A DNA stretch of 64,000 nt from Acinetobacter sp. ANC 4204 (GCF_002135205.1 NZ_NEFZ01000001.1:372001-436000), one strand, 5' to 3'; positions 27,071-37,208 are shown, counted from the first letter of the stretch. Notes: generated by a model not told the origin, from the letters alone. Numbers and translations: made by a program.

Positions 27071-28324
27071 TTAGTTCGCGTAAACTGGGAATTTCGCGCA
27101 AACGGTTTCAACTTTCGCTTTAACAGCATTAATCACAGCTTCGTCACCTTTGCTGTCTAGGATGTCTGCAATCCAACCAGCAAGTTCACGTACTTCAGCT
27201 TCACCAAAACCACGAGTCGTCACAGCTGGTGTACCGATACGGATACCAGAAGTCACAAATGGTGAACGTGGGTCATTTGGTACAGAGTTTTTGTTCACAG
27301 TAATGTGAGCTGCACCTAACCATGCATCTGCTTCTTTACCTGTTACATCTTGCTTAATTAGAGATAACAAGAACAAATGGTTTTCTGTACCGCCAGAAAC
27401 GATGTCATAACCACGAGCAATGAGAACTTCAGCCATAGCTTGAGCGTTCTTCACCACTTGTTGTTGGTAAACTTTATATTCAGGAGCCATTGCTTCTTTA
27501 AAGCAAATTGCTTTAGCCGCTACAGCATGAACCAAAGGACCACCTTGGTTACCAGGGAATACAGCAGATTGTAATTTTTTCTCGATTTCTTCGTTTGCTT
27601 TCGCAAGGATTAAACCTGAACGTGGGCCACGAAGTGTTTTGTGAGTAGTAGTTGTTGTTACGTCAGCAATCTGAACTGGGCTTGGGTAAACACCAGCAGC
27701 AACTAGACCAGCAACGTGAGCCATATCTACAAATAGGTAAGCACCAACTTTGTCCGCGATGTCACGGAAACGTTGCCAGTCAACAATTTGGCTATATGCA
27801 GAGAAGCCAGCAACGATCATACGTGGCTTATGCTCAATTGCTAAACGTTCAACTTCTTCGTAGTCGATCTCGCCAGTTTCTGGGTTTAAACCGTACTGAA
27901 TTGCGTTATATGTTTTGCCAGAGAAGCTCACTTTTGCGCCGTGAGTCAAGTGACCACCATGCGCCAAGCTCATACCCAAAACTGTGTCGCCTGGGTTAAG
28001 AAGGGCTAAGTAAACAGCAGAGTTTGCTTGTGAACCCGCATGTGGTTGAACGTTTGCGTAATCTGCACCGAAAAGCTCTTTAGCACGGTCAATCGCTAAT
28101 TGTTCAATCACGTCTACATATTCACAACCGCCATAGTAGCGTTTGCCTGGGTAGCCTTCAGCATATTTGTTTGTAAGTTTTGAACCTTGCGCTTCCATTA
28201 CTGCTGGAGAGCAATAGTTTTCAGAAGCAATCAGTTCGATGTGCGCTTCTTGGCGAGCATCTTCCTGTGTGATTGCTTGCGCGATTTCTGGATCAAATTC
28301 AGCAATTGAGATATTGGCAAACAT
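27071..28324 (-). CDS. glyA: Serine hydroxymethyltransferase
   Basis: 417-residue PLP enzyme converting serine and tetrahydrofolate to glycine and 5,10-methylene-THF. The PLP lysine lies in [14 protein letters not shown], and [14 protein letters not shown] plus the HGGHLTHG block are typical. A full-length protein; RBS AGGACC nine bases ahead. Followed by a strong terminator. Confidence 0.97.
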   Translation of the reverse strand: MFANISIAEFDPEIAQAITQEDARQEAHIELIASENYCSPAVMEAQGSKLTNKYAEGYPGKRYYGGCEYVDVIEQLAIDRAKELFGADYANVQPHAGSQANSAVYLALLNPGDTVLGMSLAHGGHLTHGAKVSFSGKTYNAIQYGLNPETGEIDYEEVERLAIEHKPRMIVAGFSAYSQIVDWQRFRDIADKVGAYLFVDMAHVAGLVAAGVYPSPVQIADVTTTTTHKTLRGPRSGLILAKANEEIEKKLQSAVFPGNQGGPLVHAVAAKAICFKEAMAPEYKVYQQQVVKNAQAMAEVLIARGYDIVSGGTENHLFLLSLIKQDVTGKEADAWLGAAHITVNKNSVPNDPRSPFVTSGIRIGTPAVTTRGFGEAEVRELAGWIADILDSKGDEAVINAVKAKVETVCAKFPVYAN

Positions 28325-28427
28325 TAGCGAGGTCCTATGAAATTAGGGCTTTTAAGCCGTGCTAAGATTGGCGCGTATTGTAGCATGAAGTTTATAAATT
28401 TCGAGAACGAACTTTACTCTGTTTGAA

Positions 28428-28466
28428 ATAAAAATCGCCCATGCAGTAAAACCACATGAGCGCTTT
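28428..28466 (-). terminator. Probable terminator of the lipase gene
   Basis: Read on the minus strand: AAAGCGCTCATG, loop, CATGGGCGATTTTTATTT, an imperfect 9-bp stem followed by a T run. Confidence 0.65.
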
Positions 28467-28479
28467 AGGTCAAAGCAAA

Positions 28480-29739
28480 TTATTGAATTGGCATGAGAGT
28501 TTTAACATCTGCCACAAAGTTATCCAAATTTTTAGTATAAACAGTAGTGTGATCCCATTTATCAACTGCTACGAGTTGATCATCATTAACATACGTGATC
28601 ACCGTACCTGCTGGTGCTGTATTCACTAAGTTATTGGTTATTGTTCTTGGTACTGTCGTATCGTATGTTCCTTGATAAATAATCACTGGGGTACTAATCT
28701 TGCTCTTCAAAGGTTGTGAACCATTGGCTAGAAAATCTTTTACTTCCGGAATATTCGACATAAATCCTGTTTGAGTTCGTGGATAACCATCTATGGTTCC
28801 ATATGTTGCAGCATAAACACCCATCGCTCCACCAAACTTATTACCTAATGCTGTGTAACATAGTGATTCAGCTTCTGCTGCAATATTATCAGTTGGCGTT
28901 TGGAACACTTCGCTATACTGTAAATTTGGATAAGGGTTTCTTAACCCTGCTGTAATTAAGGCTGTAAATGTGTCTAATCCTGCAAGTGTTTTAATTTTAT
29001 TTGTTAAGTTTGTTTCAGCAGCTGCCTGTTGCTCACCGCCAATCAGAATCAAGCTTAAAAATGATGCAGGAGCAATTGCAATCGTACCTTTATAATCAAG
29101 TTGTGCACGTGATGCATTTTCAGCTGCACCCAATGCTGCATGTCCACCTTGAGAATGTCCGATGGCAGCCCAACGTTTTTCAGTTGTATTACCAAAATTT
29201 TGACTCGCTGCAACAACTGCATCGGTGATCGAATAGGCTTCACTTTTTAGATTTAAAAATGGATGCAACTCACGGCCACTAGGTTCACCTAAACCCTCAT
29301 AATCTGGTGCAACCACGGCATAACCTGAGGCAAGAAGTTTAGCTATCAAATATTCATTTCCAGCTAAGCCCTGTTGGCTTGGCGCACACTGATCAGCAAC
29401 GCCAGTTGTTCCATGTGCCCATGCAACAATTGGCCAACCACCTGCAGGCATTGTTCCTTTGGGTGTAAATACTAATGCGGTGGCTTGAGTCTCACTCCCA
29501 TTTACACCACGCATTTTATACGTCATCAAGGTTTTAGATGCACTCACACTATCCAGAACAATATTGGCACTAGCATTAACATCCGTATAAGCTTCAGTTT
29601 TCACCACTGGATTTACAATATTATTTTTCGGGACTCCATCATTTACAACGACGGAAGTTGTGTTCCCTTCCCCACCACCACAGGCTGTTAATAAAAGTAC
29701 AGAACTGCTGACCAACACTGCCAATAATCTTTTTTTCAT
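28480..29739 (-). CDS. Secreted alpha/beta hydrolase lipoprotein (lipase-like)
   Basis: About 419 residues. The lipobox LLTAC follows a signal peptide from the ATG at 29739, which has AAGGA eight bases upstream; an upstream in-frame start is rejected. The mature part is an alpha/beta hydrolase of the secretory-lipase type: HGTTGVAD (oxyanion region), nucleophile GHSQGG, Asp in GTYDTTVP, and His in DKWDHTT. A lipase/esterase on the outer membrane is the best guess. Confidence 0.82.
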   Translation of the reverse strand: MKKRLLAVLVSSSVLLLTACGGGEGNTTSVVVNDGVPKNNIVNPVVKTEAYTDVNASANIVLDSVSASKTLMTYKMRGVNGSETQATALVFTPKGTMPAGGWPIVAWAHGTTGVADQCAPSQQGLAGNEYLIAKLLASGYAVVAPDYEGLGEPSGRELHPFLNLKSEAYSITDAVVAASQNFGNTTEKRWAAIGHSQGGHAALGAAENASRAQLDYKGTIAIAPASFLSLILIGGEQQAAAETNLTNKIKTLAGLDTFTALITAGLRNPYPNLQYSEVFQTPTDNIAAEAESLCYTALGNKFGGAMGVYAATYGTIDGYPRTQTGFMSNIPEVKDFLANGSQPLKSKISTPVIIYQGTYDTTVPRTITNNLVNTAPAGTVITYVNDDQLVAVDKWDHTTVYTKNLDNFVADVKTLMPIQ

Positions 29740-29817
29740 CTTCAATTTCCTTAATGAAGTTTTTTTCTTGTTGTAACGATTCAAATCACTTGAATACATT
29801 AATGATTTACGCTTCAA

Positions 29818-30146
29818 AATGACCTATAGCAAGATCACTTACAAAAAATAAACAAATGACCCTTTTGAATCTATCTTTATTTCTTAAAACAACATAAAGC
29901 ATTGTAATTTATAAAATAAAAAACCATATAACAAGTCATTGCACTTATAGGTGAGACTGTCCAAAAATACGTTTTTAACGCTATTTAATTTTCTCAAGAT
30001 AATGAACTACGACTCGCTAGGCTTATTGTATCTCGTCGATTTGAACGGATGAATATGGCTCAATCATTTAAACTTGCGCTTCAGTGCATACACTTGTTCA
30101 CCAACAAAAATAATATCAGGCTACAAATCCGACATCGCAGGCTGTC
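29818..30146. other. Intergenic region, possible mobile-element remnant
   Basis: No gene is seen. Sequence near 29950 (GTGAGACTGTCCAAAAATACG) looks a little like an insertion-sequence end, but I cannot match it to a known element, and no partner repeat was found. Confidence 0.3.
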
Positions 30147-30200
30147 TTGATCCTGTTGAAAATGATAAATTTATACAGTTTTCAATTTTCGGACATGCAT

Positions 30201-30899
30201 ATGCAAGCCATCATTCTCGATACAGAAACTCATACCCTCAACGGTCAACCTATTGAGATTGCATACGCGCCAATTGAAATCATCAATGGCAAATTAAGCC
30301 TAGATAAAAGCCAAGTCTTTGATCAGCTCTATACGGTCGATGAACCGATTTCTTTTGCTGCTATGGCTGTACACCATATTTTAGAGTCAGATTTAGTGGG
30401 CCAACCCCACTACACGACATTCAGGCTACCAGATGAGACCCAATACATTATTGGTCATAATATTGACTATGATATTCGTGCCATAGAAAAGTGTGGTGTA
30501 AATGTTTCAAATCTTAAAGCAATTTGTACTTTGGCACTTGCGCGCTTAGTTTGGCCTGATGCTGAAGCCCATAATATTTCAGCACTCATTTATATGATCT
30601 CCAAAGGTAGTGAAAAAGCCCGTGAGATGATTAAAAAAGCGCACCGTGCGGATATGGATATTATTTTAACAGCCAATATTTTAATGCATGTGGTTCATCA
30701 CTTAAAAATAAATAGTATGGAGCAGTTATTTACAGCCTCTGAAGATGCCCGTATTCCTCGTGTCATTAACTTTGGTAAACATCGTGGAACTGCGATTGCA
30801 GAGCTCCCTGCCGACTATATTCAGTGGTTAATGCGCCAAGATGAACTTGATCCTTACTTACGTAAGGCTTTGGAAAATGCCAGCATTACAACACTTTAA
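30201..30899 (+). CDS. ExoX-like 3'-5' exonuclease (DEDDh)
   Basis: About 232 residues. The DnaQ/ExoX-type DEDDh nuclease core: ExoI LDTET, ExoII GHNIDYDIRAIE, ExoIII HRADMD. The C-terminal part (INFGKHRGTAIAELPADYIQWL) is the small module found in ExoX proteins. The frame extends upstream to 30147, but the start at 30201 has CGGA seven bases ahead. A diverged copy lies inside the prophage at 38506-39279. Confidence 0.85.
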   Translation: MQAIILDTETHTLNGQPIEIAYAPIEIINGKLSLDKSQVFDQLYTVDEPISFAAMAVHHILESDLVGQPHYTTFRLPDETQYIIGHNIDYDIRAIEKCGVNVSNLKAICTLALARLVWPDAEAHNISALIYMISKGSEKAREMIKKAHRADMDIILTANILMHVVHHLKINSMEQLFTASEDARIPRVINFGKHRGTAIAELPADYIQWLMRQDELDPYLRKALENASITTL

Positions 30900-30988
30900 A
30901 ATCATTTGTCATAAATTGTTAATATTACTGTAATTTTTACACTGTATGTTCAGCCTTAATTTATTTTTTCGGGGGAGTAAATTAAGGT

Positions 30989-31663
30989 ATGAATCATTAT
31001 CAAAAGACAGCATTAGGTCTCGATGCGTTACAACAACGTCATATCCCACTCAATGCACGCCAGAGACGATTATTGGTTTTAATTGGCACAGAAGATTTTG
31101 ACCGACTGGCAGATCAATTTAAACAACGTATTGCAACACCAGAAATACTCGAACAACTCGTCGAATTGGGTCTGATTCATTCCACCCAAGCAGCTCATAC
31201 TCCAAAACCAACTCCTGTTGAATTTGAAACAAATATAACCAACATAGCTCCAAGTTCCTCCCCCGTTGTAACGCCTGAGTTGAAAGACAGCAACGCTGCT
31301 CTAGTTTTAAACACTGAAATTACTGCACCAGCACCAGCACCAGCACCAGCACCAGCACCAGCACCAGCACCAGCACCAGCACCAGCACCAGCACCAGCAC
31401 CAGCACCAGCACCAGCACCAGCACTCAAAGCGTACAGTTTTGAAGAAACTCGTGAGTTGATGATGAGTTTATTACAACGTTATTGTGGATTAATGGCGAG
31501 ACAACTCATTCTCCAAATTCAATCTGCAACAGACCTACAAAGCTTGAAACGTTGCCAAATGCAATGGATTACCGCCCTACAAGAAAGTCGAATAGAACCC
31601 ATTATGCTCAACCAATATCTACAGCAAATTAATCATTCACTTTTACGTTTACAAGCCGCTTGA
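30989..31663 (+). CDS. Unknown protein with a long Ala-Pro repeat
   Basis: 224 residues in three parts: an N-terminal region (1-60, RQRRLLVLIGTEDFDRLADQF) that may be helical, a central (Ala-Pro)16 run (about 112-144), and a C-terminal helical domain (YSFEETRELMMSLLQRY, RCQMQWITALQES). The low-complexity spacer would act as a stiff linker. An ATG with GGGGGAG upstream starts it. No known family. Confidence 0.6.
   Translation: MNHYQKTALGLDALQQRHIPLNARQRRLLVLIGTEDFDRLADQFKQRIATPEILEQLVELGLIHSTQAAHTPKPTPVEFETNITNIAPSSSPVVTPELKDSNAALVLNTEITAPAPAPAPAPAPAPAPAPAPAPAPAPAPAPAPALKAYSFEETRELMMSLLQRYCGLMARQLILQIQSATDLQSLKRCQMQWITALQESRIEPIMLNQYLQQINHSLLRLQAA
31325..31423 (+). repeat. Tandem hexanucleotide (GCACCA)16
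   Basis: Sixteen perfect copies of GCACCA encode the (Ala-Pro) linker. A unit of six bases keeps the reading frame, so copy-number change would alter linker length only. Confidence 0.97.
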
Positions 31664-31861
31664 GGCATGCATATTCAGTCTTTTTTTGTATGGTTCAAAA
31701 GGAGTAAGCTCTAAGAAAAAATATCAAGCTATTGTTTTTATAAATTTATTTTAAAATCTAAACTAAAATTTAGAGGTCATCCGAATTTCTTTAAACTTTG
31801 GCACAATTGGCTCAGTCAAGCGCTCAAGGCATAAATTCTAATATGAAATAGGAACCATGCT

Positions 31862-32239
31862 ATGGCAATGTTAAATCATCTACTGTTTGATCCTGTAGAT
31901 AACCCGATGCAATTCAGTAAAGTCGGAAATTGGTTGATTACTTTTTTATCTCCCCCAGAAGATCTAAACAATAGTTGTTTGGCTTTGACTTATATTCTTC
32001 CACGCCAACTCAGCCCACGACTACAACCACAGCGCATTATTATACACCGCACTGCAAATGCACATCTTTGGGCAATTGACTATGTCGAATGCTATGACAG
32101 TCAGCAGCAAAGTACGCTTTCATTTGCACCTCATACCGCAGAAGCACAATGTATACTGAATACTTTGATCCAAGAACTGAATAAGTATGATGTGGATGTG
32201 CAATTATGTGCTGACCTAACTAACGAGAAAAGCATCTGA
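31862..32239 (+). CDS. Hypothetical protein
   Basis: 125 residues, no signal peptide and no motif I can name. The start is ATG at 31862 with a second ATG six bases on. It is 199 bases after the Ala-Pro protein. Confidence 0.5.
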   Translation: MAMLNHLLFDPVDNPMQFSKVGNWLITFLSPPEDLNNSCLALTYILPRQLSPRLQPQRIIIHRTANAHLWAIDYVECYDSQQQSTLSFAPHTAEAQCILNTLIQELNKYDVDVQLCADLTNEKSI

Positions 32240-32332
32240 TTATTCAATAGAACCAAAGCGTTGTTTTTTATTTAAGCTTGGTGATCAAGCAAAAAAGCCC
32301 ATGTAAACATGAGCTCTTTGTTTAAGATAAAA

Positions 32333-32551
32333 TCAATCAATAACACGATATATATTCTCAGTCTGTTGACTTTCGAACAGCAGTTCAATACTCGGAAGAA
32401 TCACCTCACCCTCAACCACAATATGTTCAATACGCTGAAACAAATCTAAATTTGCAGCCTCAGATTCTTCAGGAGCTTGCCTAAGTCGTGCTTTTACCTC
32501 ATAGGTTTGACTGTATTGATCCTTAACCTTCACATCTACAAGTTGAGTCAT
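32333..32551 (-). CDS. Hypothetical small protein
   Basis: 72 residues, acidic with a basic N-terminus (VKVKDQYSQTYEVKARLR). A compact beta-rich protein of unknown role. Downstream (32292-32315) is an imperfect hairpin (AGCCCATGT-AA-ACATGAGCT). Confidence 0.5.
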   Translation of the reverse strand: MTQLVDVKVKDQYSQTYEVKARLRQAPEESEAANLDLFQRIEHIVVEGEVILPSIELLFESQQTENIYRVID

Positions 32552-32740
32552 TTTTCTTTCCTTTTCTTTTTTGCTCTGCTTACTTTTATAACATAAGATT
32601 TTTAATTGTCCCGATTTGGAGATGTTAGAATTTATCGCAATGTTAATTTATATGAATATTTTAAAAATCATAACCATAAATCAAAAACTTAAACTGAATC
32701 AAGGTAACATCCGAGATACATCGTCATAATTACTCACATA

Positions 32741-32769
32741 AAAAAAGCTCGCATTTCTGCGAGCTTTTC
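32741..32769. terminator. Orphan bidirectional terminator
   Basis: AAAGCTCGC-ATTTCT-GCGAGCTTTT flanked by A and T runs. It stands alone in the 510-base gap between the 72-residue gene and the acyltransferase, with no gene directly upstream; the gap otherwise shows no gene I can support. Confidence 0.75.
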
Positions 32770-33061
32770 TATGTTGGAAGGCTAGTGCTGATTTATTGTT
32801 TGAACATTTCGTTTCAAACTCAACGAGCTGTCATTGATCCGTCCAACTACATCGTAGCGTCTTAGTTATCGACCTACTGTAGGTACAATATAAAAGTAAT
32901 TCTGCACTTCGACAAGTACGTATGACATTTCTAAACAACTGTACAAATAAAATCCAATTGATATTTTATTAAAATGAGCGATCATGTTCATGGCAAAATA
33001 GAGATAACAACTCATCCGCAAATAAAGTAAACTCCCGAACTCGACCGAAGAGTGTATCTCC

Positions 33062-33613
33062 ATGTTAGTTCAATTAATTTTAAGTGACTTATATCGCTAT
33101 TGTGGCAATACTAAAATGAGCTCATTTGTTAAAAATTATTTGTTCAATCGGGGCTTTAACTTTAGTTTTTGGTTGCGTCTTGCAAGCTCAAAATCTTGGG
33201 TCGCTAAACTGGCCTATCCTGTGTTTTATTATAAGAAAAAGAAATATGGTATAGACATTCACTGTACTACACAAATTGGTTATGGCTTATATATTGGGCA
33301 TGGTGGGCCTTTGGTTGTCAATCCAACTACAGTGATTGGAAATAATGTCAACTTATCGCAATTTACAACAATTGGTGCTAATGGTGGTCGCCAAGCAGCA
33401 ATCATTGGTGACAATGTTTATATTGGTCCAAATGTCTGTATCATTGATGCAGTTAAAATTGGTCATAATGCAACCATTGGTGCGGGGAGCGTAGTCACAA
33501 AAGATATCCCGGAAAATGCAACAGCCGTAGGGAATTATGCAAAAGTAATAAACTATAACCATCCAGGCCAGTCAGTGAATAGACGCTGGCCAAAAATCAA
33601 TAAAAGCGACTAA
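33062..33613 (+). CDS. Hexapeptide-repeat acyltransferase (serine O-acetyltransferase-like)
   Basis: 183 residues. A helical N-terminus (FVKNYLFNRGFNFSFWLRLAS) precedes left-handed beta-helix hexapeptides (IGYGLYIGHGG, VIGNNVNLSQFTTIGANG, IGDNVYIGPNVCIID, IGHNATIGAGSVVTKDIP). It resembles CysE-like and capsule acetyltransferases, but is shorter than CysE, and no cys or polysaccharide gene lies beside it. The acceptor is therefore unknown. SD weak. Confidence 0.8.
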   Translation: MLVQLILSDLYRYCGNTKMSSFVKNYLFNRGFNFSFWLRLASSKSWVAKLAYPVFYYKKKKYGIDIHCTTQIGYGLYIGHGGPLVVNPTTVIGNNVNLSQFTTIGANGGRQAAIIGDNVYIGPNVCIIDAVKIGHNATIGAGSVVTKDIPENATAVGNYAKVINYNHPGQSVNRRWPKINKSD

Positions 33614-33894
33614 TTCTTCAACATATTTTTAAGTGCATTCTTGCTCAATCAATCATATTTCAAACACTTCATGTGCAATAAAACTGAGCTTATTCAAAGT
33701 CAGGACAAGAGCGATATCATTATGAAAAGCCTACTTAGCTAAATGAAAAACATTAAAAGTTCTAAAGTTATGACGTAAAAATCAGTTAGCACACAAATAA
33801 GTTCATATTTCAATCTTATAATTATTCAATCACAAAACAATCAAGAAAAATGACAAATATTAATCAAAAAAATATATTATTAAATTTATAACTA
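33614..33894. other. AT-rich intergenic region
   Basis: 281 bases with no supported gene or clear hairpin. A nearly continuous AT-rich stretch before a small membrane-protein gene on the other strand. Confidence 0.5.
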
Positions 33895-34074
33895 TCAATC
33901 TTTAAAAGGGTTTGAAACTTTATCTTTAAAACTTAACCAAATTAAAAATGCCATAATAAATAACAAAATTCCGATTACAATGAAAAACATCTCCCCCATA
34001 GCAAAGCCTGTAATCACTGCACCTATCCCTATCAGCAACAGTAAAATGATGAATGCGATCCCGATGACATACAT
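33895..34074 (-). CDS. Small two-helix membrane protein (59 residues)
   Basis: A 59-residue open frame missed by size cut-offs. Two membrane helices: YVIGIAFIILLLLIGIGAVIT (about 2-22) and MFFIVIGILLFIMAFLIWL (about 29-47), then a short basic tail (SFKDKVSNPFKD). GGAG seven bases before ATG supports expression. No similar protein is recognised. Confidence 0.7.
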   Translation of the reverse strand: MYVIGIAFIILLLLIGIGAVITGFAMGEMFFIVIGILLFIMAFLIWLSFKDKVSNPFKD

Positions 34075-34399
34075 ATATGTTCTCCAAAGGTAAAATATTA
34101 TGGACTTCGATTATTACGTTTTCAGCATGTCAATTTAATGTTATTTACATTAAATTTTATTATAATTTGTGATTAGTTTTGCTCCATTATGTTCAATCAG
34201 TATGATCATAATAGTAATTTGTGTAAATTTACTAGAACTATTACATATATATTATCAGTAAATTGATCTATATCTCAAAAATGAACACCAAAACAATCAA
34301 ATACTTTTTTTAAAGATTTTTCTCATAAATCTGTTTAAAATTGGATGCCTACGCGCTACAAGCAAATGTACAACATCGCTGTTTATTTCGAGGTAATGA
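34075..34399. other. Intergenic region upstream of the diguanylate cyclase
   Basis: 325 bases without a gene I can support. Confidence 0.5.
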
Positions 34400-35974
34400 G
34401 TGATCAAAAAGTCTGTCTTTCATAGTTTAGATTTACAAAAACTTATTTTGATCTTAATTATTAGCAGCGTATCAAGCTTGTTTTTAATTTCAATTTTTGT
34501 GCTGAATTATGTCATCAAAGAGCAACTCACAGAGAATTCTTTAGCTGCAAATCAACGCTATGCTGCCAAAATTGCATTTAGCACAGATAAATATTTTGAA
34601 AGCATGTTAAGTGAACTCAAATTTAGCGCTCACATCTTAGGTCAAAACTTTTCCAATCAAGATGTTTTAAAAGCAGAAGTTTCAAGGCTCAAGAATCAAT
34701 CCCACAAATTTAACTCGATCACCATTGTCGATAAAAATGCATACATTCGGGAATATGCACCACATAACTTTCGTATAGACCACAAAAAACAATATAAAAC
34801 TGCTGGAATCATTGAAGCCTTAAAACTAAAACAAACTTATATATCTTCTCCCTACAAAGGACTTTCTAATAACCTTATTGTTCTCATTGCTCAACCTATT
34901 TTTAATCATAAAAATGAATTTTTAGGTATTGTGACGGGTTCAATTTATTTAAATCAAGAGAACTTGGTGAGTGAACTCCTTGCCACATCGTATTCTCACA
35001 AGAAAAGCTACACCTATGTTATTGATAATAAAAATAAGATTATTTTCCACCCTGATCAAAGCCGGATTGGAGATTCATTAAAAAATAATACGGGGTTGAA
35101 ATATATTACTTCTCGCTCCTCAGGCAACATTGCTTTAGTCAATAGTAAAGGAATCGAGAACTTAGCTGGTTTTGCAGCGATACCAAGCGTGAATTGGATT
35201 ATTGTGTCGCAGCAGCCCACATTAGAATTGCTCAGCCAAGCGAACGCTATTATTGTAAAAGTGACCTTGGGTATGCTGATTTTTTATCTTGTACTCTTTA
35301 TTTTTGTTTGGAAACTATCCTACTTAATCTCTTCTCCGCTCAATAAACTTGCTCAAATGGCAAGCATGCTCACACGCCCCAATATTGATCAAGATATCAA
35401 GAAAATAGATCCTTGGTATTTTGAAGCATTGCGTTTTCGCACTTCATTGCTTTTGAGCTCTAAACACTTTAAAGATGAAATTGCAGAACTTAAACAGCAC
35501 GTAAATACAGACCCGCTTACAGAACTATATAACCGCCGAGGCATGAAATTATTTTTAAATGAATTAAAAGCAACAAACACTCCTTTTTCAGTACTCAACA
35601 TAGATATTGATCACTTCAAAGCAATTAATGATAGCTATGGCCATGATCAAGGAGATCATGTATTAAAGAAACTAGCATCTCACATGATGAACAATTTCCG
35701 TAAGCATGATATTTGCTGTCGTGTTGGCGGAGAAGAGTTTACTGTATTTGTCGTGCATGAAGATCCCAAAGTTGCATATACAGCAGCTGAACGACTTCGA
35801 GAAGCTGTTGCACAAAGCTATCTTGATCCAGTGGGACATATTACCGTTTCAATTGGCATTGCATCTTGGCCACGAGATGCAGAAAGTGTCGATGACGTGA
35901 TTAAGCTTGCAGACCAAAAACTATATGAAGCAAAAAATGATGGACGTAATTGTACTCGTATCTCCTCTATTTAA
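34400..35974 (+). CDS. Cache-domain diguanylate cyclase
   Basis: 524 residues: membrane helix (about 14-36), periplasmic dCache-like sensor (about 40-280, with YTYVIDNKNKIIFHPDQS), second helix (about 290-312), then a GGDEF domain. The active site is RVGGEEF, with IDIDHFKAINDSYGHDQGD ahead, and an I-site RKHD five residues before it, so product inhibition is likely. It makes c-di-GMP. GTG start with GAGG six bases ahead. Confidence 0.92.
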   Translation: MIKKSVFHSLDLQKLILILIISSVSSLFLISIFVLNYVIKEQLTENSLAANQRYAAKIAFSTDKYFESMLSELKFSAHILGQNFSNQDVLKAEVSRLKNQSHKFNSITIVDKNAYIREYAPHNFRIDHKKQYKTAGIIEALKLKQTYISSPYKGLSNNLIVLIAQPIFNHKNEFLGIVTGSIYLNQENLVSELLATSYSHKKSYTYVIDNKNKIIFHPDQSRIGDSLKNNTGLKYITSRSSGNIALVNSKGIENLAGFAAIPSVNWIIVSQQPTLELLSQANAIIVKVTLGMLIFYLVLFIFVWKLSYLISSPLNKLAQMASMLTRPNIDQDIKKIDPWYFEALRFRTSLLLSSKHFKDEIAELKQHVNTDPLTELYNRRGMKLFLNELKATNTPFSVLNIDIDHFKAINDSYGHDQGDHVLKKLASHMMNNFRKHDICCRVGGEEFTVFVVHEDPKVAYTAAERLREAVAQSYLDPVGHITVSIGIASWPRDAESVDDVIKLADQKLYEAKNDGRNCTRISSI

Positions 35975-36961
35975 AGCGCCAGTAAATAAATACATTCTTC
36001 TACGTCTATGGAATATCATGATTAGACATTTGAAGCTGTACTCAATCCTCTCAACAGTACAAATTGTTTAGCATACAAGCAAACTTAAGTAATGATTAAC
36101 ACAGACAGACAAACTTAGAGCTAACATTCTCGCAGCTCTTTTAGAAGACTTGAGAGCCGAGCTCCAAGAAGAAATATCTTATTATCAGTTATCGTTTTAC
36201 AAAGAACCGCTATCAATTACAACAACATAAAATGACACGTCTAGCATAAAGGGTTGTTCTGTTGCTTAAGGAAAGGATTCATACATGATTATTGAGTTAA
36301 TCAGTAAAAAATTGTTTTACCAAACTATCCAAAAACGAAATAGCAAAAAAATTGCAGATAAAAGGATCTGAAGCTATAGCCCTAACCTTTTTAGCAGCTT
36401 ATTGAACTCGTCATATTAGTCTCAAGTATATAACTATGAAATATGCAGTGAAAATTATGCAAGAAAGTAATGCATTTATTGCAAGTGCTCGTGATCTGGC
36501 AAAATTAAATAGCGTAGGTATTTTTTGGATAAAGCATTAACTGAAACCTTGGAAGGTATTGAAATCATTTTTATGATGTATATGGATGCTTGCAAGAAAA
36601 TTCCATGTCCAACTGCTCAGGAGCACGGTAAATATCTATTCATGTTCCAGTTTTAGTCGCATCAAGGGTTCATTTATATAATGAGATGTTAAATCAAAGT
36701 ATTCGTTAAGCTGAGTTAGCCAGATATTGAGAATGGTTTTAAAAATAGACTATTGTCTTTAAAACATGACTCTAAGATAGAATCTATTAAAAATGTGTTT
36801 TATGCTTTTAGAAAGCGCAAAAGTTAGTCACTGATATTTTCAAATTTAGACTTTTGTATATTTTTTATTCTGTTTTTAATTTTTAAGGGAATGATTACCC
36901 TCGAAAACCCATTTAAATACACGCGTGAAAAAATGCAAGCTATTGATAAGTAACAATAAAT
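35975..36961. other. Decayed gene region next to the prophage
   Basis: About 990 bases between the cyclase gene and the prophage boundary. Besides a HicB remnant, a broken open stretch at about 36,097-36,234 reads KLRANILAALLEDLRAEL but has no start. The rest shows no intact gene. Confidence 0.6.
36436..36827 (+). pseudogene. Broken HicB-type antitoxin gene
   Basis: Frames around the ATG at 36436 spell most of a HicB-like antitoxin: KYAVKIMQESNAFIASARDL then SVG, a frameshift, then LDKALTETLEGIEIIFMMYM and KKIPCPT, another shift to VPVLVASRVHLYNEMLNQSI and AELAR, and finally RLLSLKHDSKIESIKNV. Stops and frameshifts break it. It is clearly decayed; no toxin partner is recognisable. Confidence 0.75.
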
Positions 36962-36987
36962 TGGTGCGCCCAGCGGGACTCGAACCC
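36962..36987 (-). other. Prophage attachment site: 3' end of a tRNA gene
   Basis: On the minus strand the stretch reads GGGTTCGAGTCCC-GCTGGGCGC-ACCA: a TpsiC loop and stem, acceptor 3' strand and CCA. Upstream there is no matching anticodon arm, so it is the fragment left after site-specific recombination. The integrase gene begins 270 bases away, so this is the left attachment site; the other copy is beyond the window. Confidence 0.8.
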
Positions 36988-37181
36988 AAGACAAAAACTA
37001 AATTTTATCAATATAATTCAATAACTTATATAAATATATAATTACTTGTAGGCTTGATATGGGAATTATGCCCATCGACCAGGTACTTCATGCTTCAGTA
37101 TTTAGAAAATAGGACACGAGCTTGGTTATTCTTTTAATTAAGCTACCTATCTGCTTATCGAGTAATAAAGTAATGGCCAAT

Positions 37182-37208
37182 AAAAAGTGCCTAGATAATT
37201 AGGCACTT
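37182..37208 (-). terminator. Rho-independent terminator of the integrase gene
   Basis: AAGTGCCTA-GATAAT-TAGGCACTT, with A's to the left that become the T run on the minus strand. Confidence 0.8.

Noticed and set aside
29940..30146. Insertion sequence end
   Set aside because: GAGACTGTCC-like sequence lacks a matching inverted repeat and transposase.
31325..31423. CRISPR-like tandem
   Set aside because: Exact tandem hexamers without spacers; a coding microsatellite instead.
31195..31428. Gly-Ala-rich frame opposite the Ala-Pro repeat
   Set aside because: It is the mirror of the GCACCA repeat, not a gene.
32866..33063. 65-residue frame on the minus strand before the acyltransferase gene
   Set aside because: Overlaps the acyltransferase start, no motif; likely chance.
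36962..36987. A complete tRNA gene
   Set aside because: Only the 3' end is present; no anticodon or D arm follows.
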